DNA from: a virus
IMG/VR virus record: IMGVR_UViG_3300037041_000539
Coordinates: 1 to 29,543 of that record
Length of the DNA stretch: 29,543 nt
Strand: one strand, 5' to 3'
Below, piece by piece: positions 1 through 8,571 of this stretch. The notes under the pieces were generated by a model. That model had not been told where the DNA came from. It did no database searches and was given only the letters and a program-made list of their open reading frames with translations. Each line of letters starts with the position of its first letter. The stretch's first letter is position 1. The position numbers and the translations under genes were made by a program.

Positions 1-2155
1 TACCCCCTCCTGTGTTAGTCCCTTGGAACCCGTAAATTCCTTTATTTGCTCTTGTTTGACCTGTAACTGTTAAATTACCATTAATGGTTCCTGATGTTCC
101 AGTAAATGCTTGTAAACTTGTATTTCCTGTTACGGTTAATTCACCATTAACAGTCCATCCTGTCACTGTATTAATAAGTGCGGTTAAATCTGACTGACCT
201 GTTTGTTTAATTGTGAAAACATTATTATTGTATGTAAAAGCAGTCACATAATAATTGGGGTCAACAGGTAAATTCTGATATGTTGTTGCCGATATTGTTG
301 TTGCGGTAATAGTATTTGCACTGATAGAACCATCAGCCCTAACAAACATTGTTACAGTTCCACCTGAATTTAACGTCTCAAATAAACTTGTAACGTTATC
401 GGCAGTTCCCGAACCATTCTTGATTGATACAGGTCCTAACGTTGAGTTAGTTATAATCTCAGGCGTTGTTGAGTTATTATATGCTTGTTGTAATGTTGTT
501 GTAGATAGACCCGCAGTACCACCTAATAATTCACCAAATTTAGAAACAGGTGTGAAAATCGCATAATCAGTATTGGTTAATGGTTGACCATCATCAACAA
601 TATCATTTCTTACCGAAATAATCCCAATTAAAACTCCTGTTGTTTTAGCATTCGGATAAACAACAAATGTTTCAGATTGAATTCCCGAAACCGCCTGAGC
701 TAAAGTATTATAAACAGTTTGACCGTATAATACATTAATAGTCCCTGTAGGGTATAAATAAACTCTCTGATTAGTTGCATCATTACTAGCAGCACCACCA
801 ACCGATGTAATAACACCACCAACATCATATTTTGTAGGGTCAATCACTGTAACAGCACTACTTGTCCCACCTGTTTGTGTTCTGTAAAAAAATGATGCTG
901 TCACTTTTGCCGAAATAGTAACACTATTTGGGTTTAATTCGTTTGTGGTCCAACCGATACCATTAGACCAAAGAGTTCCTGACGATGTATTAATATTTAA
1001 ATTAGACCCATTTGGTGTAACCAATACTCCGTCATTAATTATTTTGATAGGTGACCATAAATCACGCAACGCCGACATTGGTGATACATCATAATCAACG
1101 GTATTATTAACCGCAAGAATAGTTGACCTATTAGGATGAACAACTTTACCTAAAAATATATTTTCTCTCCTTTCTTGAGGTGATGGAAATGTCGTTTGTT
1201 GATATAATGTACCCCCACTATTAACTAAAAAGTACGTGGCATCCGCAGAACCAATATTAGTTATACCAACATTTGTTCCACCACTATAATAAATGTTTAA
1301 AACTAAAGGATTTGTTGCATTTTCATTTGTATTATAAACAACCCAACCCCTCATTGGTGACACATTAATAGTCGTTGTTGACGCAGTTGTTGCACCAGTA
1401 TAAAAATAAGCACCTGTTGATATTGTATTACCCAACAATACGTTAACCTCTTGTTGTGTTAAACTTTGTAATGGGTTTTCATTTGTGATTACAACAAGTA
1501 TTTTACCATTTGTTGGGCTTGACTCCAAGCAATAACCTACTGTTGAGATTCTTGATGTGAATTCTATATTATTTGGGTCATTTGTTAAAGCTCCATCAAT
1601 TGTATCAGATAAGAATACTTCTTGACCTACAGTAAATGCTGTTGTATTTAAATCTCTAACAATACCAAAATTAGTCATAAAACCATATTCACCACTTGGT
1701 ATGTCATGGGTTGCAACACCAGAAGTTTGAGCTAAACTATCTGTAAATGTTGCACCTAATTTTGAGGCGTTTGCTAATGCAACCGTAGGTACCCCACTAG
1801 TTGCACCCGTTATATGTAAAACCTGTCCGTTAAGTATTGTTGTAGGTAAACCATTATAAACCCTAATTAAAGATTCTTGACCCAAATTAACCGTAACATC
1901 ATTTTGATTAGTTATTGGTTTATATGATAACGCATTTTCATTATAATCATAGTACATTGTACCCCCCGTTGGACTAGTGGTACCTGAAGTATTAAAATCT
2001 ATTTGATTAACATTTTTTAATATATTATCTCTTGTTATCTGTTTGGAGCTACCCGTTGGGTCATCCGTTGGGTCACTGACATCAACCACATAAAATAAGG
2101 TATTACCTGACGCGGCGGATAATGAAGGTAATTGAGTTAATTTTTCGTTAGCCAT
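1..2155 (-). CDS. Tail fibre / virion structural protein, 5' part (runs off left edge)
   Basis: An open frame enters from the window edge and has its ATG at 2153-2155, giving at least 718 residues with no stop. The N-terminus (MANEKLTQLPSLSAASGNTL, then FYVVDVSD) is of the kind that opens many phage tail and appendage proteins. The rest is rich in Thr, Asn, Gly, Ser and Val, with repeated beta-type turns such as NGELTVTGNTS and NGNLTVTGQT near the edge, and the segment ATTYQNLPVD that I recall from tail proteins of environmental phages. This composition fits a trimeric beta-structured fibre or baseplate appendage. The C-terminal receptor-binding or chaperone part lies outside the window. An ATATTTAT box lies about 36 nt upstream, shared with other virion-like genes. 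The structural role is well supported. The exact component (fibre, whisker, adhesin) is not. Confidence 0.8.
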   Translation of the reverse strand, partial: MANEKLTQLPSLSAASGNTLFYVVDVSDPTDDPTGSSKQITRDNILKNVNQIDFNTSGTTSPTGGTMYYDYNENALSYKPITNQNDVTVNLGQESLIRVYNGLPTTILNGQVLHITGATSGVPTVALANASKLGATFTDSLAQTSGVATHDIPSGEYGFMTNFGIVRDLNTTAFTVGQEVFLSDTIDGALTNDPNNIEFTSRISTVGYCLESSPTNGKILVVITNENPLQSLTQQEVNVLLGNTISTGAYFYTGATTASTTTINVSPMRGWVVYNTNENATNPLVLNIYYSGGTNVGITNIGSADATYFLVNSGGTLYQQTTFPSPQERRENIFLGKVVHPNRSTILAVNNTVDYDVSPMSALRDLWSPIKIINDGVLVTPNGSNLNINTSSGTLWSNGIGWTTNELNPNSVTISAKVTASFFYRTQTGGTSSAVTVIDPTKYDVGGVITSVGGAASNDATNQRVYLYPTGTINVLYGQTVYNTLAQAVSGIQSETFVVYPNAKTTGVLIGIISVRNDIVDDGQPLTNTDYAIFTPVSKFGELLGGTAGLSTTTLQQAYNNSTTPEIITNSTLGPVSIKNGSGTADNVTSLFETLNSGGTVTMFVRADGSISANTITATTISATTYQNLPVDPNYYVTAFTYNNNVFTIKQTGQSDLTALINTVTGWTVNGELTVTGNTSLQAFTGTSGTINGNLTVTGQTRANKGIYGFQGTNTGGG

Positions 2156-2190
2156 CTATAATTGAGATATTGTTTTATTTATCTTTAATC

Positions 2191-2248
2191 ATAAATATAA
2201 CGATTGATGTAATTTTCCATATCAGTTATATATATTATACATATTTAT
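2191..2248. promoter_or_regulatory. Divergent intergenic region with two ATATTTAT boxes
   Basis: The 97-bp gap between the tail gene (minus) and the gene at 2253 (plus) carries ATATTTAT on the minus strand at 2191-2198, about 36 nt before the tail gene ATG. It also carries ATATTTAT on the plus strand at 2241-2248, ending 4 nt before the plus-strand ATG. The same 8-mer precedes several other genes here and is a candidate phage promoter element. There is no recognisable -33 element. Confidence 0.45.
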
Positions 2249-2252
2249 CAAT

Positions 2253-2786
2253 ATGAATAAAGAATCTTTGCTCAGGTTGGTTGAGAAAGTTGGTATTTGG
2301 GACGCCGCTAAAATGGTTGGTCTAAGTATTACCGAAATATTAACTATCACAAAATACCCATTATACCCTACGGAATCATACGAGGTGTTACTTGACCTTA
2401 TAAGTCATGAAGAGATTCCAACCAAATATAAAGAATTTATTATATCTGCAAACAGTTATGATGGCACCGTTAGTTGGACCCCTTTAACATCAATTAGAAC
2501 TGAATACAATGGTAGACGATTTACTGAAGGTATTATGATACTCGCAACACCATATTGGGATGGTAGGGCAATATTACCATACAATGTTGAATACTATGTA
2601 TTAAATATTAATGGATTACATGCGGCTAATGAAGAACAACCTGACTTTTATTTTGTTAAAAAAGTACCAGGTAAATTTAGAAATATTGAGGAATTACTTC
2701 AGTGGTATAAAGAAGTTTATCTACCAGGTGTTTATGATAACATTATGAACACAATTTTACCTCAATTAAGAGCCGAATATATTTAA
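2253..2786 (+). CDS. Conserved phage protein of unknown function (177 aa)
   Basis: Unrecognised 177-residue soluble protein. The N-terminal 30 residues (VEKVGIWDAAKMVGLSITEI) look like a short helix-turn-helix, similar in flavour to sigma-region-4 or Fis-type helices. The C-terminal part is mixed alpha/beta and ends in a helix rich in Leu and Tyr (EELLQWYKEVYLPGVYDNI). The ATG sits 4 nt after an ATATTTAT box, so the transcript may have little or no leader. It is a lone plus-strand gene between minus-strand blocks, and its last 4 nt overlap the end of the DUF3310 gene tail to tail. I can offer no function. DNA binding through the N-terminal helices is only a guess. Confidence 0.75.
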   Translation: MNKESLLRLVEKVGIWDAAKMVGLSITEILTITKYPLYPTESYEVLLDLISHEEIPTKYKEFIISANSYDGTVSWTPLTSIRTEYNGRRFTEGIMILATPYWDGRAILPYNVEYYVLNINGLHAANEEQPDFYFVKKVPGKFRNIEELLQWYKEVYLPGVYDNIMNTILPQLRAEYI

Positions 2787-3010
2787 TTTAAATTACCTTC
2801 AAGTAATTCTATTTTCCTCTCCAAATAAAATTTTGCCTTTTTTAAATCTTCAAGTTCTTTATCAGGATTTTTTTTACCCGCTCTACTAATGTATTTGAAG
2901 CAATTACCTAAATGAAAGTCAAAATTATAGACTTCTATAATTTTAATAACTTCGTATGTTTTGTCATTGCCGAATTGGTAATGTTCTGGATGGTTAACTT
3001 GTTCACTCAT
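2783..3010 (-). CDS. DUF3310 family protein
   Basis: 75 residues with the DUF3310 signature: VNHPEHY at residues 5-11, then YEVIKIIE, a central LGNCFKYISRAGKK (about residues 34-47) and the basic helix EDLKKAKFYLERKIELLE. The family is widespread in phages, and in T7 a DUF3310 segment is part of the gp1.7 nucleotide kinase, so a role in nucleotide metabolism is usually suspected but is not proven for stand-alone versions. The length is normal for a single-domain member. The ATG follows the glutamine synthetase stop by one base (TAA-A-ATG), so the two are probably translationally coupled and share a transcript. It ends tail to tail with the plus-strand gene at 2253-2786, overlapping by 4 nt, with no hairpin terminator between them. 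Confidence 0.88.
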   Translation of the reverse strand: MSEQVNHPEHYQFGNDKTYEVIKIIEVYNFDFHLGNCFKYISRAGKKNPDKELEDLKKAKFYLERKIELLEGNLN

Positions 3011-3011
3011 T

Positions 3012-4385
3012 TTATTTATTTTTATTAGAATCTTTAATTATTTGGTTTAATTTGCTCTCGTATTCTTCTTTTTTGGATACTCTATCTTCAACAATTTTAT
3101 TTTTAGTAACCATATCTTTAATTCTATCCGCCTTCATCATTCGTTCTAAAATCTCCTTTGGTATTTTTGTGGGACCTTCTTTTCCAAACGTAGCGTTAAA
3201 ATTAATTTTTTCTGTGGTTATATTGGACCCATCCATAGTTTCAGAGTCAATTTCATACTCCTCATCATCTCTATATTCTTTCAATAACTCATCATTACTC
3301 AATACCCCATTTAAATGTTGTTTTAAGACCTCATAATCTTTCACAACATAATTCATTTTATGCTTCATATCAAATATAGTTTCAGCATTATTAATGGATA
3401 AATCTATCTGATGAATAATTTTGTATGGGTCAGCATTTGACGCTGGTCGTCTATCTTCAATATAACCTTTCCATTCTTTTGCTGTTGATTGTGGAACTCT
3501 AATTGATGCTCCTCTGTCTGATACACCCCAACTAAACTTATCAATTGATTGTGTTTCAAACTTACCAGTTAATCTAAGTTCATTAGACGACCCATAATTT
3601 TTGATGTGTTCATAGTGTCTTGCCTCAAAACTTGAAAATAAAGATTGAAAATATTCTTCACCCCCAACTTCTCTCATATATTCTGTTGAGAAATTGGTAT
3701 GTAATCCCGACCCATTCCATTCTCCGTGTTGGATAGGTTTTGGGTGTAGTTCAATCTCATATCCATATTCTTCAGAAATTTTATGTAAGAAATATCTTGT
3801 CATCCAAAGGTCATCACCACCTTTCATCTTACCTTTTGAAAAGACTTGATATTCCCACTGTCCTAATGCAACCTCAGCATTTGTTCCCGTAATATTAATA
3901 CCATAATTTAAACACATGTTGGTATGTTTCTCCACAAATTCTCTACCAACAACATTTGCACCAACACCACAATAAAACTCACCTTGTTGATTACTATGTC
4001 TTCCACTATGACCCAACACTGGCATGTTTTTACCTTCACGAATAAAATATTCTTGTTCAAACCCAAACCACATTCCATTATCATCTTCTGTTATTTTAGC
4101 TCTTGTATTAGATTGATGTGGAGTTCCGTCAGAATTCATTACTTCACACAAAACATATACCGTAGATAACCTATCAGTCGTATAATGTCTTACAGGTTTT
4201 AAAATACAATCAGAATCACCTGTTTCAGCTTGATTAGTTGATGAACCATCAAAATTCCATTCAGGAAATTTACCTGTTAAAAACGCCTCACTTATATCGT
4301 CATGACTAACAATTTTAACTTTACTTCTTAGATTTGGTTCTGGTGTGTACCCATCAAGCCACACATATTCTAATTTAACTTTCAT
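3012..4385 (-). CDS. glnII: Type II glutamine synthetase with C-terminal extension
   Basis: ATP-dependent synthesis of glutamine from glutamate and ammonia. Residues 1-325 align by eye with the GSII (eukaryote-like) class: YVWLDGY near the start, the beta-grasp end WNFDGSST (43-50), the metal ligands in FGFEQEY (E110, E112), NAEVALGQWEYQ (E171, E178), the HTNFST loop (229-234), RLTG (271-274), SWG and DRGASIR (about 285-296) and the closing EDRRPASNADPY (310-321). All catalytic positions I can identify are intact. GSII enzymes are usually about 340-370 residues. This one has roughly 120 more, an acidic then lysine-rich tail (about 335-457) that ends in a predicted coiled coil. The gene follows a 63-residue unknown, overlapping it by 11 nt, and precedes DUF3310. 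In a phage it would be an auxiliary metabolic gene feeding nucleotide and amino-acid synthesis, though the tail suggests an added binding role. Confidence 0.95.
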   Translation of the reverse strand: MKVKLEYVWLDGYTPEPNLRSKVKIVSHDDISEAFLTGKFPEWNFDGSSTNQAETGDSDCILKPVRHYTTDRLSTVYVLCEVMNSDGTPHQSNTRAKITEDDNGMWFGFEQEYFIREGKNMPVLGHSGRHSNQQGEFYCGVGANVVGREFVEKHTNMCLNYGINITGTNAEVALGQWEYQVFSKGKMKGGDDLWMTRYFLHKISEEYGYEIELHPKPIQHGEWNGSGLHTNFSTEYMREVGGEEYFQSLFSSFEARHYEHIKNYGSSNELRLTGKFETQSIDKFSWGVSDRGASIRVPQSTAKEWKGYIEDRRPASNADPYKIIHQIDLSINNAETIFDMKHKMNYVVKDYEVLKQHLNGVLSNDELLKEYRDDEEYEIDSETMDGSNITTEKINFNATFGKEGPTKIPKEILERMMKADRIKDMVTKNKIVEDRVSKKEEYESKLNQIIKDSNKNK

Positions 4386-4566
4386 GATTATTATTAATGT
4401 AGTTTATTATTTCTTCTTCAGAAACATTGTTATTAAACATACGATACACTTCTTTTGAAAAGTCATCCGTTAAAAACACCACATCAGGTTTACCCAAATA
4501 ATTAGTCAGGTTATCAATGTTGGCAATAATGTTTTCTTTGTTTAAAAATCTTTTATTGAAACTCAT
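4375..4566 (-). CDS. Small protein of unknown function (63 aa)
   Basis: 63-residue, mostly helical and slightly acidic protein with no motif I recognise. It begins MSFNKRFLNKENIIANI and ends with two short Asn-rich helices. Its ATG touches the stop of the 258-residue gene upstream (shared base at 4566), and its 3' end overlaps the glutamine synthetase start by 11 nt, so the three genes form one translationally coupled unit. Invariant placement directly before glutamine synthetase would make it a candidate accessory to that enzyme, but nothing in the sequence shows this. Confidence 0.7.
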   Translation of the reverse strand: MSFNKRFLNKENIIANIDNLTNYLGKPDVVFLTDDFSKEVYRMFNNNVSEEEIINYINNNHES

Positions 4567-5342
4567 TACGCATAATTTTCAGAGTTAACCGTCCTTTCTT
4601 TTTGTTGATTAATGTAAGACAATATTTTTCTTTTAAAGATTGGTAATAATGTTTCTTTTAATGGGAACATATTGCTACAGCTCACTTCAAAAATAGGATA
4701 AGTCTTTTCATTATTCTTATCATATGTTTTAGAAAACATAGATATTATTTTCTCAACAGTCAACTCTTTTTCTTCACCTTTATAAATTTGTTTTAAATGA
4801 GTTTTAGTCTGATTATTTGTCTTATAAACTTTTTTGGTCGTATATTGCCAAATATATAAAACATCGTCATTTTTATAATAAAAGAACCCTGATTTAGATT
4901 TTATGTTTGACCTATTCTTTTTAACCTTTAGGTCAATTGATTCATAAACCACAGTCCATAATGATTTAGCAAAATTAAAGTAATCGTAAAGTTGTGGTTG
5001 CGAATTTTTTAATATCTTTTTATACTCATCAACTTCTTCTGTGGCCAACACTGGTATGTCCTTAACTTTTAAGTCTGATAATAACAACTCATCATCATTA
5101 GTTGAGAACTTTTTTTCAGTGTAAAGTATTTTGTTAGAATTTATTAATGTCTGAATATTCCCTAAATGTAAAGACAACTCAATAAACATCGGGTAAATCT
5201 TCATCTCTTCAAAATACTTATTTAACTTTTGGAAATAATCTAATAGGACATACTGTTTTTGTTCTGCGTCTAACACGCCATGGAATAACCAGTCGGTATC
5301 CATGATAAAATCAAATTTCTTTTTTGGTTTTTTTGTTGACAT
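4566..5342 (-). CDS. Conserved phage protein of unknown function (258 aa)
   Basis: 258-residue soluble protein. It has a lysine-rich start (STKKPKKKFDF), the segment IMDTDWLFHGVLDAEQKQYV (residues 14-33), a helical middle with YPMFIELSLHLGNIQTL (about 50-66), and a beta-rich KSGFFYYKNDDVLYIWQYTT region around residues 150-170. I recall related proteins in other large environmental phages but know no function. It is the first gene of the unit leading into the 63-residue protein and glutamine synthetase. A 37-nt gap separates it from the coiled-coil gene upstream, and that gap holds no hairpin. Its 5' region contains ATTTATGAT, a partial match to the ATATTTAT box. Confidence 0.75.
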   Translation of the reverse strand: MSTKKPKKKFDFIMDTDWLFHGVLDAEQKQYVLLDYFQKLNKYFEEMKIYPMFIELSLHLGNIQTLINSNKILYTEKKFSTNDDELLLSDLKVKDIPVLATEEVDEYKKILKNSQPQLYDYFNFAKSLWTVVYESIDLKVKKNRSNIKSKSGFFYYKNDDVLYIWQYTTKKVYKTNNQTKTHLKQIYKGEEKELTVEKIISMFSKTYDKNNEKTYPIFEVSCSNMFPLKETLLPIFKRKILSYINQQKERTVNSENYA

Positions 5343-5379
5343 GACATAAGTATAAGTAAAATTATCATAAATTGGTAGA

Positions 5380-6798
5380 TTAATTAATTCTCATAATATA
5401 ATATTCTTTACCATCAATCCTGTAGGTGTCGTATTGACCATCATATCCATTAATATCACCATAGTCACCGTTTTTTATAAGTATTTTAAGTATACAATCA
5501 TTATCAACAAATCTTATTATATCATTATCACTATATCCTAAATCTTTAAGATAATCTAATGGGTCTCGTCTAACTCTGTGAACTAATTCATCAACTTTAT
5601 TATCAACCATATCCTGAGTTACTTCTTTAGCAGAGTCATTTATACTTTCAATCTCATCTTCGGTATTAGATTTTTTATCTTCAGCATCGTCAATCATTTC
5701 TTGAACTTCATCATAAGCTTTAGAATACTCATCGGGTTCCTCAATTTCAGAATCTAACTCAGATTGTCTGTTTTCCATTCTTTCAATATATTCTTCCAAA
5801 CTTTTGATGTAATCATTAAGTTCATTAATTCTCTTTTCTTGCTCATCACTTAATTCATAATCATCGTCATCAAAATAAGATTCGGGATTATCCCATACAT
5901 CACGATTATAATCTTCCTCAGCCATTTCAACAATATAATCCTCATCAAGACAATCTTCAATAACCCATTTATTAAACGAACCCACACCATCATCTTCTAA
6001 ACGACCCTTATAATATTCTTCAAGAGCTTCATCCATTTCATCTTCTGTTGCCACGGTATATTCAACATAATTACTTCTAGTTCTTAATGGTATTATATTG
6101 AAGTCATCTAAACCATAATGTTTCCCATAAGGAACAATTGTATTATATAAATCATTATTTCTTTCTTCAAGACCTTCAATGTCACCCTCCAATTCGTTTA
6201 ATTTATCGTATAATTCACTCTCTTCTTCATCATCCTCGGTCTCATTATATTCCTTCTCAATTCTTTCGTATTTCTTTTTTAACTCAACCAATTCTTCCCT
6301 TTCATTATCATCTAATGTTTCAATTTCTCCAGAACCAACTAACCATTTAAATAGAGCGTTAACTTTATTTGCCTCATCACTTTCACCTATTTTCCACTCA
6401 CCACTTTCTTTCCTTTCTTGGTTTTCTGCCAACCATTTTTGGTCTTGTTTAATAAGTCGTTTGGATTCTCTTGGCGTTCCGTAGTCACTAATATATCCTT
6501 TGGTTATCCCATCAGGTAATTCAGAAATCTTTGTATTACTTATGTTCAATCCACCATCCACATAAGCAACATTACCTAGTGTTTTTATTGGTAATCCTCT
6601 AACATCTAAGTTACCCGTAATATATAGTGGTTTACCTCCGAACTTTTTGATTCTAGTAACACCAGGACTATTGTCAGAAAGTTTTAATAGTTCTAAGTAT
6701 TCTTCAGGTGATATACGATATACATCATCAGATACATCCTGCTCAACTAATAAATTAATGAACTTACGCAATTTGTTGTGGTTAATATTTGGTTTCAT
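5380..6798 (-). CDS. Coiled-coil virion-type protein with capsid-targeting-like N-terminus
   Basis: 472 residues from the ATG at 6796-6798. An in-frame ATG two codons earlier (6804) lies inside the ATATTTAT box, and using 6798 gives the same box-NNAT-ATG layout seen at 2253 and 6873. The first about 20 residues form a basic amphipathic helix ending LRKFINLLVEQ, which resembles a T4 capsid-targeting sequence cut after hydrophobic-x-Glu. Residues about 45-95 carry two leucine-rich-type strands (LYITGNLDVRGLPIKTL, then LNISNTKISELPDG). The rest is strongly acidic and largely coiled coil (two blocks, about 165-220 and 325-395). The C-terminus is a small beta-rich domain (YGDINGYDGQYDTYRIDGKE). 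It could be an internal head or scaffold protein, but no enzyme motif is visible. Confidence 0.75.
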   Translation of the reverse strand: MKPNINHNKLRKFINLLVEQDVSDDVYRISPEEYLELLKLSDNSPGVTRIKKFGGKPLYITGNLDVRGLPIKTLGNVAYVDGGLNISNTKISELPDGITKGYISDYGTPRESKRLIKQDQKWLAENQERKESGEWKIGESDEANKVNALFKWLVGSGEIETLDDNEREELVELKKKYERIEKEYNETEDDEEESELYDKLNELEGDIEGLEERNNDLYNTIVPYGKHYGLDDFNIIPLRTRSNYVEYTVATEDEMDEALEEYYKGRLEDDGVGSFNKWVIEDCLDEDYIVEMAEEDYNRDVWDNPESYFDDDDYELSDEQEKRINELNDYIKSLEEYIERMENRQSELDSEIEEPDEYSKAYDEVQEMIDDAEDKKSNTEDEIESINDSAKEVTQDMVDNKVDELVHRVRRDPLDYLKDLGYSDNDIIRFVDNDCILKILIKNGDYGDINGYDGQYDTYRIDGKEYYIMRIN

Positions 6799-6802
6799 AT
6801 CC

Positions 6803-6868
6803 ATAAATATTTTAAAATAAATTAAAACAAGGTTTTATTTACATATTACATCTCATTTAGATATTTAT
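6803..6868. promoter_or_regulatory. Divergent pair of ATATTTAT boxes
   Basis: ATATTTAT occurs on the minus strand at 6803-6810 (then GGAT-ATG of the coiled-coil gene) and on the plus strand at 6861-6868 (then TGAT-ATG of the GIY-YIG gene). Both boxes end exactly 4 nt before the start codon, as at 2241-2248. If they are promoter -10/-7 elements, the transcripts would be leaderless or nearly so. Confidence 0.45.
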
Positions 6869-6872
6869 TGAT

Positions 6873-7463
6873 ATGGGTTGCGGTATTTATAGTATTGTGA
6901 ATAATGTGAATAATAAAATTTACATAGGTAGTTCTATTAATTTAGAAAGTCGTAAATACAAACACTTTTGGTTACTATCTAAAAAAACTCACGATAATGA
7001 ATATCTACAGAAATCTTACAATAAATATGGTGAAGATTCTTTCTCATTCAATATTGTTGAGGAGTGCGATTCATCCATTCTTATAGACCGAGAGAATCAT
7101 TATATTAATTTATTTAAGTCAAATGATTTAAATTACGGCTACAATTTAGCAACAGTAAATGAATTTAGACGAAATACATATAATGATGAAGTTAAAATTA
7201 AACTTTCAAAATTTAATCTTAGAAAAAATAAAAACTTTACAAAATATTCATTAACAAATATATTAACTAATGAAACTTTAAGTTTTGATAATTTAGTTTC
7301 AGGAGCTAACTATTTAATTGAAAATGGGTTCACTACTGGTACCCCTAGAAATGTTAGAATGAAACTATCTAATTCTCTTAGAGGTAAAAAAGTTGACAAT
7401 GGACATAAAGGTTCCATTAGAAGAACTATTTATAAACATAGATTTGAAATAATAAACGATTAA
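6873..7463 (+). CDS. GIY-YIG family homing-type endonuclease
   Basis: 196 residues. The N-terminal GIY-YIG nuclease domain spans about residues 3-95: GIYSI (4-8), KIYIGSS (15-21), the conserved Arg (R27) and the catalytic Glu in the helix RENHYI (E74), closed by YGYNLA (about 89-93). The C-terminal half is basic and holds a putative DNA-binding region with RNVRMKLSNSLRGKK, typical of the NUMOD or helix-turn-helix tails of free-standing Seg-type phage endonucleases. It would cut DNA at a recognition site and promote its own spread between phages. It stands on the plus strand between two minus-strand blocks, with no intron visible around it. It is likely co-transcribed with the 47-residue gene 11 nt downstream and ended by the hairpin at 7641. 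Confidence 0.88.
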   Translation: MGCGIYSIVNNVNNKIYIGSSINLESRKYKHFWLLSKKTHDNEYLQKSYNKYGEDSFSFNIVEECDSSILIDRENHYINLFKSNDLNYGYNLATVNEFRRNTYNDEVKIKLSKFNLRKNKNFTKYSLTNILTNETLSFDNLVSGANYLIENGFTTGTPRNVRMKLSNSLRGKKVDNGHKGSIRRTIYKHRFEIIND

Positions 7464-7474
7464 AAAAAAGTAAT

Positions 7475-7618
7475 ATGTCGTGTGGATGTAAGAACAAAGG
7501 TAACCAATCACAACCAGCTCAACAAGGTGCAGCACCTCAAGCACAACCAACTAATAACACTTCTATTCAGGAGTCAATTAAGAAGGTTGTAGAGAAATAC
7601 TACACTAAGAAGAAGTAA
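7475..7618 (+). CDS. Small cysteine- and glutamine-rich protein (47 aa)
   Basis: Short ORF starting with an ATG at 7475 and ending TAA at 7616-7618. The protein opens MSCGCKNKGN, continues with a Gln/Ala/Pro linker (QPAQQGAAPQAQPT) and ends in a basic helix (SIQESIKKVVEKYYTKKK). The CGC start and low-complexity linker resemble small proteins I recall from other large phages of this kind. Cys3 and Cys5 could bind metal or be modified. It is downstream of the endonuclease by 11 nt and upstream of a strong terminator by 22 nt, which supports it being real. Function unknown. Confidence 0.65.
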   Translation: MSCGCKNKGNQSQPAQQGAAPQAQPTNNTSIQESIKKVVEKYYTKKK

Positions 7619-7640
7619 TTCTTGGTTTTCTAGAAAGGAT

Positions 7641-7668
7641 AGGAGGATATTGTATGTCCTCCTTTTTT
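7641..7668 (+). terminator. Rho-independent terminator
   Basis: A 10-bp stem (AGGAGGATAT paired with ATGTCCTCCT, one G-U pair), a 3-nt loop and then six T. It has no T-run on the other strand, so it acts on the plus-strand unit 6873-7618. Confidence 0.85.
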
Positions 7669-7726
7669 CATTTTACTATTTAAGGTATTAATAATTTTAG
7701 TTATTAATTGGTATAAATTTAACATT

Positions 7727-8542
7727 ATGAGATATATCAATCCAAATTCAAACAGAGGTCTTGTTAATAAAATGGCCGATTACATTTTAAAAAAATTAAC
7801 CCTTGATTACGATTCGGTTATTGAAGTAACTGATTGTGGAAAGTTCTTTGTTATTAATGGGATGACAAATCGTAAAGATATTTTGGAGATGTCAAAAGTC
7901 CAAGAGGAGTTTACTGAACAAAACAAAGAACTACTTTCAAAGTTCGGTTACGATAACATTAATGTAATTGACCTAATTATGTATGATGTTGAACTTGAAA
8001 GTAAAACTGATTATTCATTCACCTTTTATAATACCGAAAGACCGTCATTCTCTAAAAAACTACAAGAGTTTATAAAATCAAATGAACTTAATGTGTGGTC
8101 AGCATCAGATAACAATGGGTTACAAGTTGAGATTGACTATTCAGAAACAAAAACACCGTCGTTAATTAATTTCATTTATTCACCTTTATCAGTAACCTCC
8201 GAGTTTCCATACGGACATAGTTTAAATATGGGTAGATTACATTACTACTACTCCGAATACATCTGTAATCATCTATTTAATGTGATAAAATCAAATAAGA
8301 TAGACTTTAAAATATCAACCAAACTAAACGAAGAAGAGGATTTTGATATTGAACTGTATTCCGAAACAAAACATTACCCCGACAAGGTTGTTAAGTCATT
8401 AGTTTTAGACGTATTTGATTTTAAATTGGAGGACTTTAAATTCCTACTATCAACTTATAATTTAACGGAGGATTTAGATAAACCATTTTCACATAAACCT
8501 TGGCTTGTCAGAGACAAATTAGAGGAATTAGTTATTATGTAA
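7727..8542 (+). CDS. Conserved protein of unknown function (271 aa)
   Basis: 271-residue soluble, slightly acidic protein. The N-terminus reads INPNSNRGLVNKMADYILKK followed by EVTDCGKFFVINGMTN (about residues 33-48). The order helix-helix-strand-strand is faintly like the first domain of S-adenosylmethionine synthetase (PDKIADQI...ACETxVTTGxVxVxGEIT), but the key HPDK is absent and I would not assign it. The later part has aromatic-rich helices (RLHYYYSEYICNHLF, about 165-180). The start follows a terminator by about 60 nt and is preceded by GGTATAAATTTAAC, so it probably has its own promoter. It ends at a bidirectional terminator shared with the redox operon. Confidence 0.75.
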   Translation: MRYINPNSNRGLVNKMADYILKKLTLDYDSVIEVTDCGKFFVINGMTNRKDILEMSKVQEEFTEQNKELLSKFGYDNINVIDLIMYDVELESKTDYSFTFYNTERPSFSKKLQEFIKSNELNVWSASDNNGLQVEIDYSETKTPSLINFIYSPLSVTSEFPYGHSLNMGRLHYYYSEYICNHLFNVIKSNKIDFKISTKLNEEEDFDIELYSETKHYPDKVVKSLVLDVFDFKLEDFKFLLSTYNLTEDLDKPFSHKPWLVRDKLEELVIM

Positions 8543-8546
8543 AAGA

Positions 8547-8571
8547 AAACCCCACCTTGTGAGTGGGGTTT
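8547..8571. terminator. Bidirectional Rho-independent terminator
   Basis: A perfect 9-bp stem AAACCCCAC / GTGGGGTTT with a 7-nt loop lies between convergent genes (stops at 8542 and 8576). It is followed by a T-rich tract on the plus strand (TGTTATTATTTTT) and by TTTTCTTTTAC on the minus strand, so it can end both transcripts. Confidence 0.88.

Noticed and set aside
1-2155. Direct repeats in the tail gene as a CRISPR or mobile element
   Set aside because: The similar segments are short, imperfect coding repeats (NGxLTVTG type) expected in fibre proteins, without regular spacing or palindromic repeats.
3052-4169. Plus-strand open frames inside the glutamine synthetase gene
   Set aside because: Antisense shadows: low-complexity hydrophobic translations with no upstream signals, in a gene whose real product is certain.
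7727-8542. S-adenosylmethionine synthetase
   Set aside because: Only a faint resemblance over about 45 N-terminal residues. The HPDK motif and the later catalytic loops are missing, so it was left as unknown.
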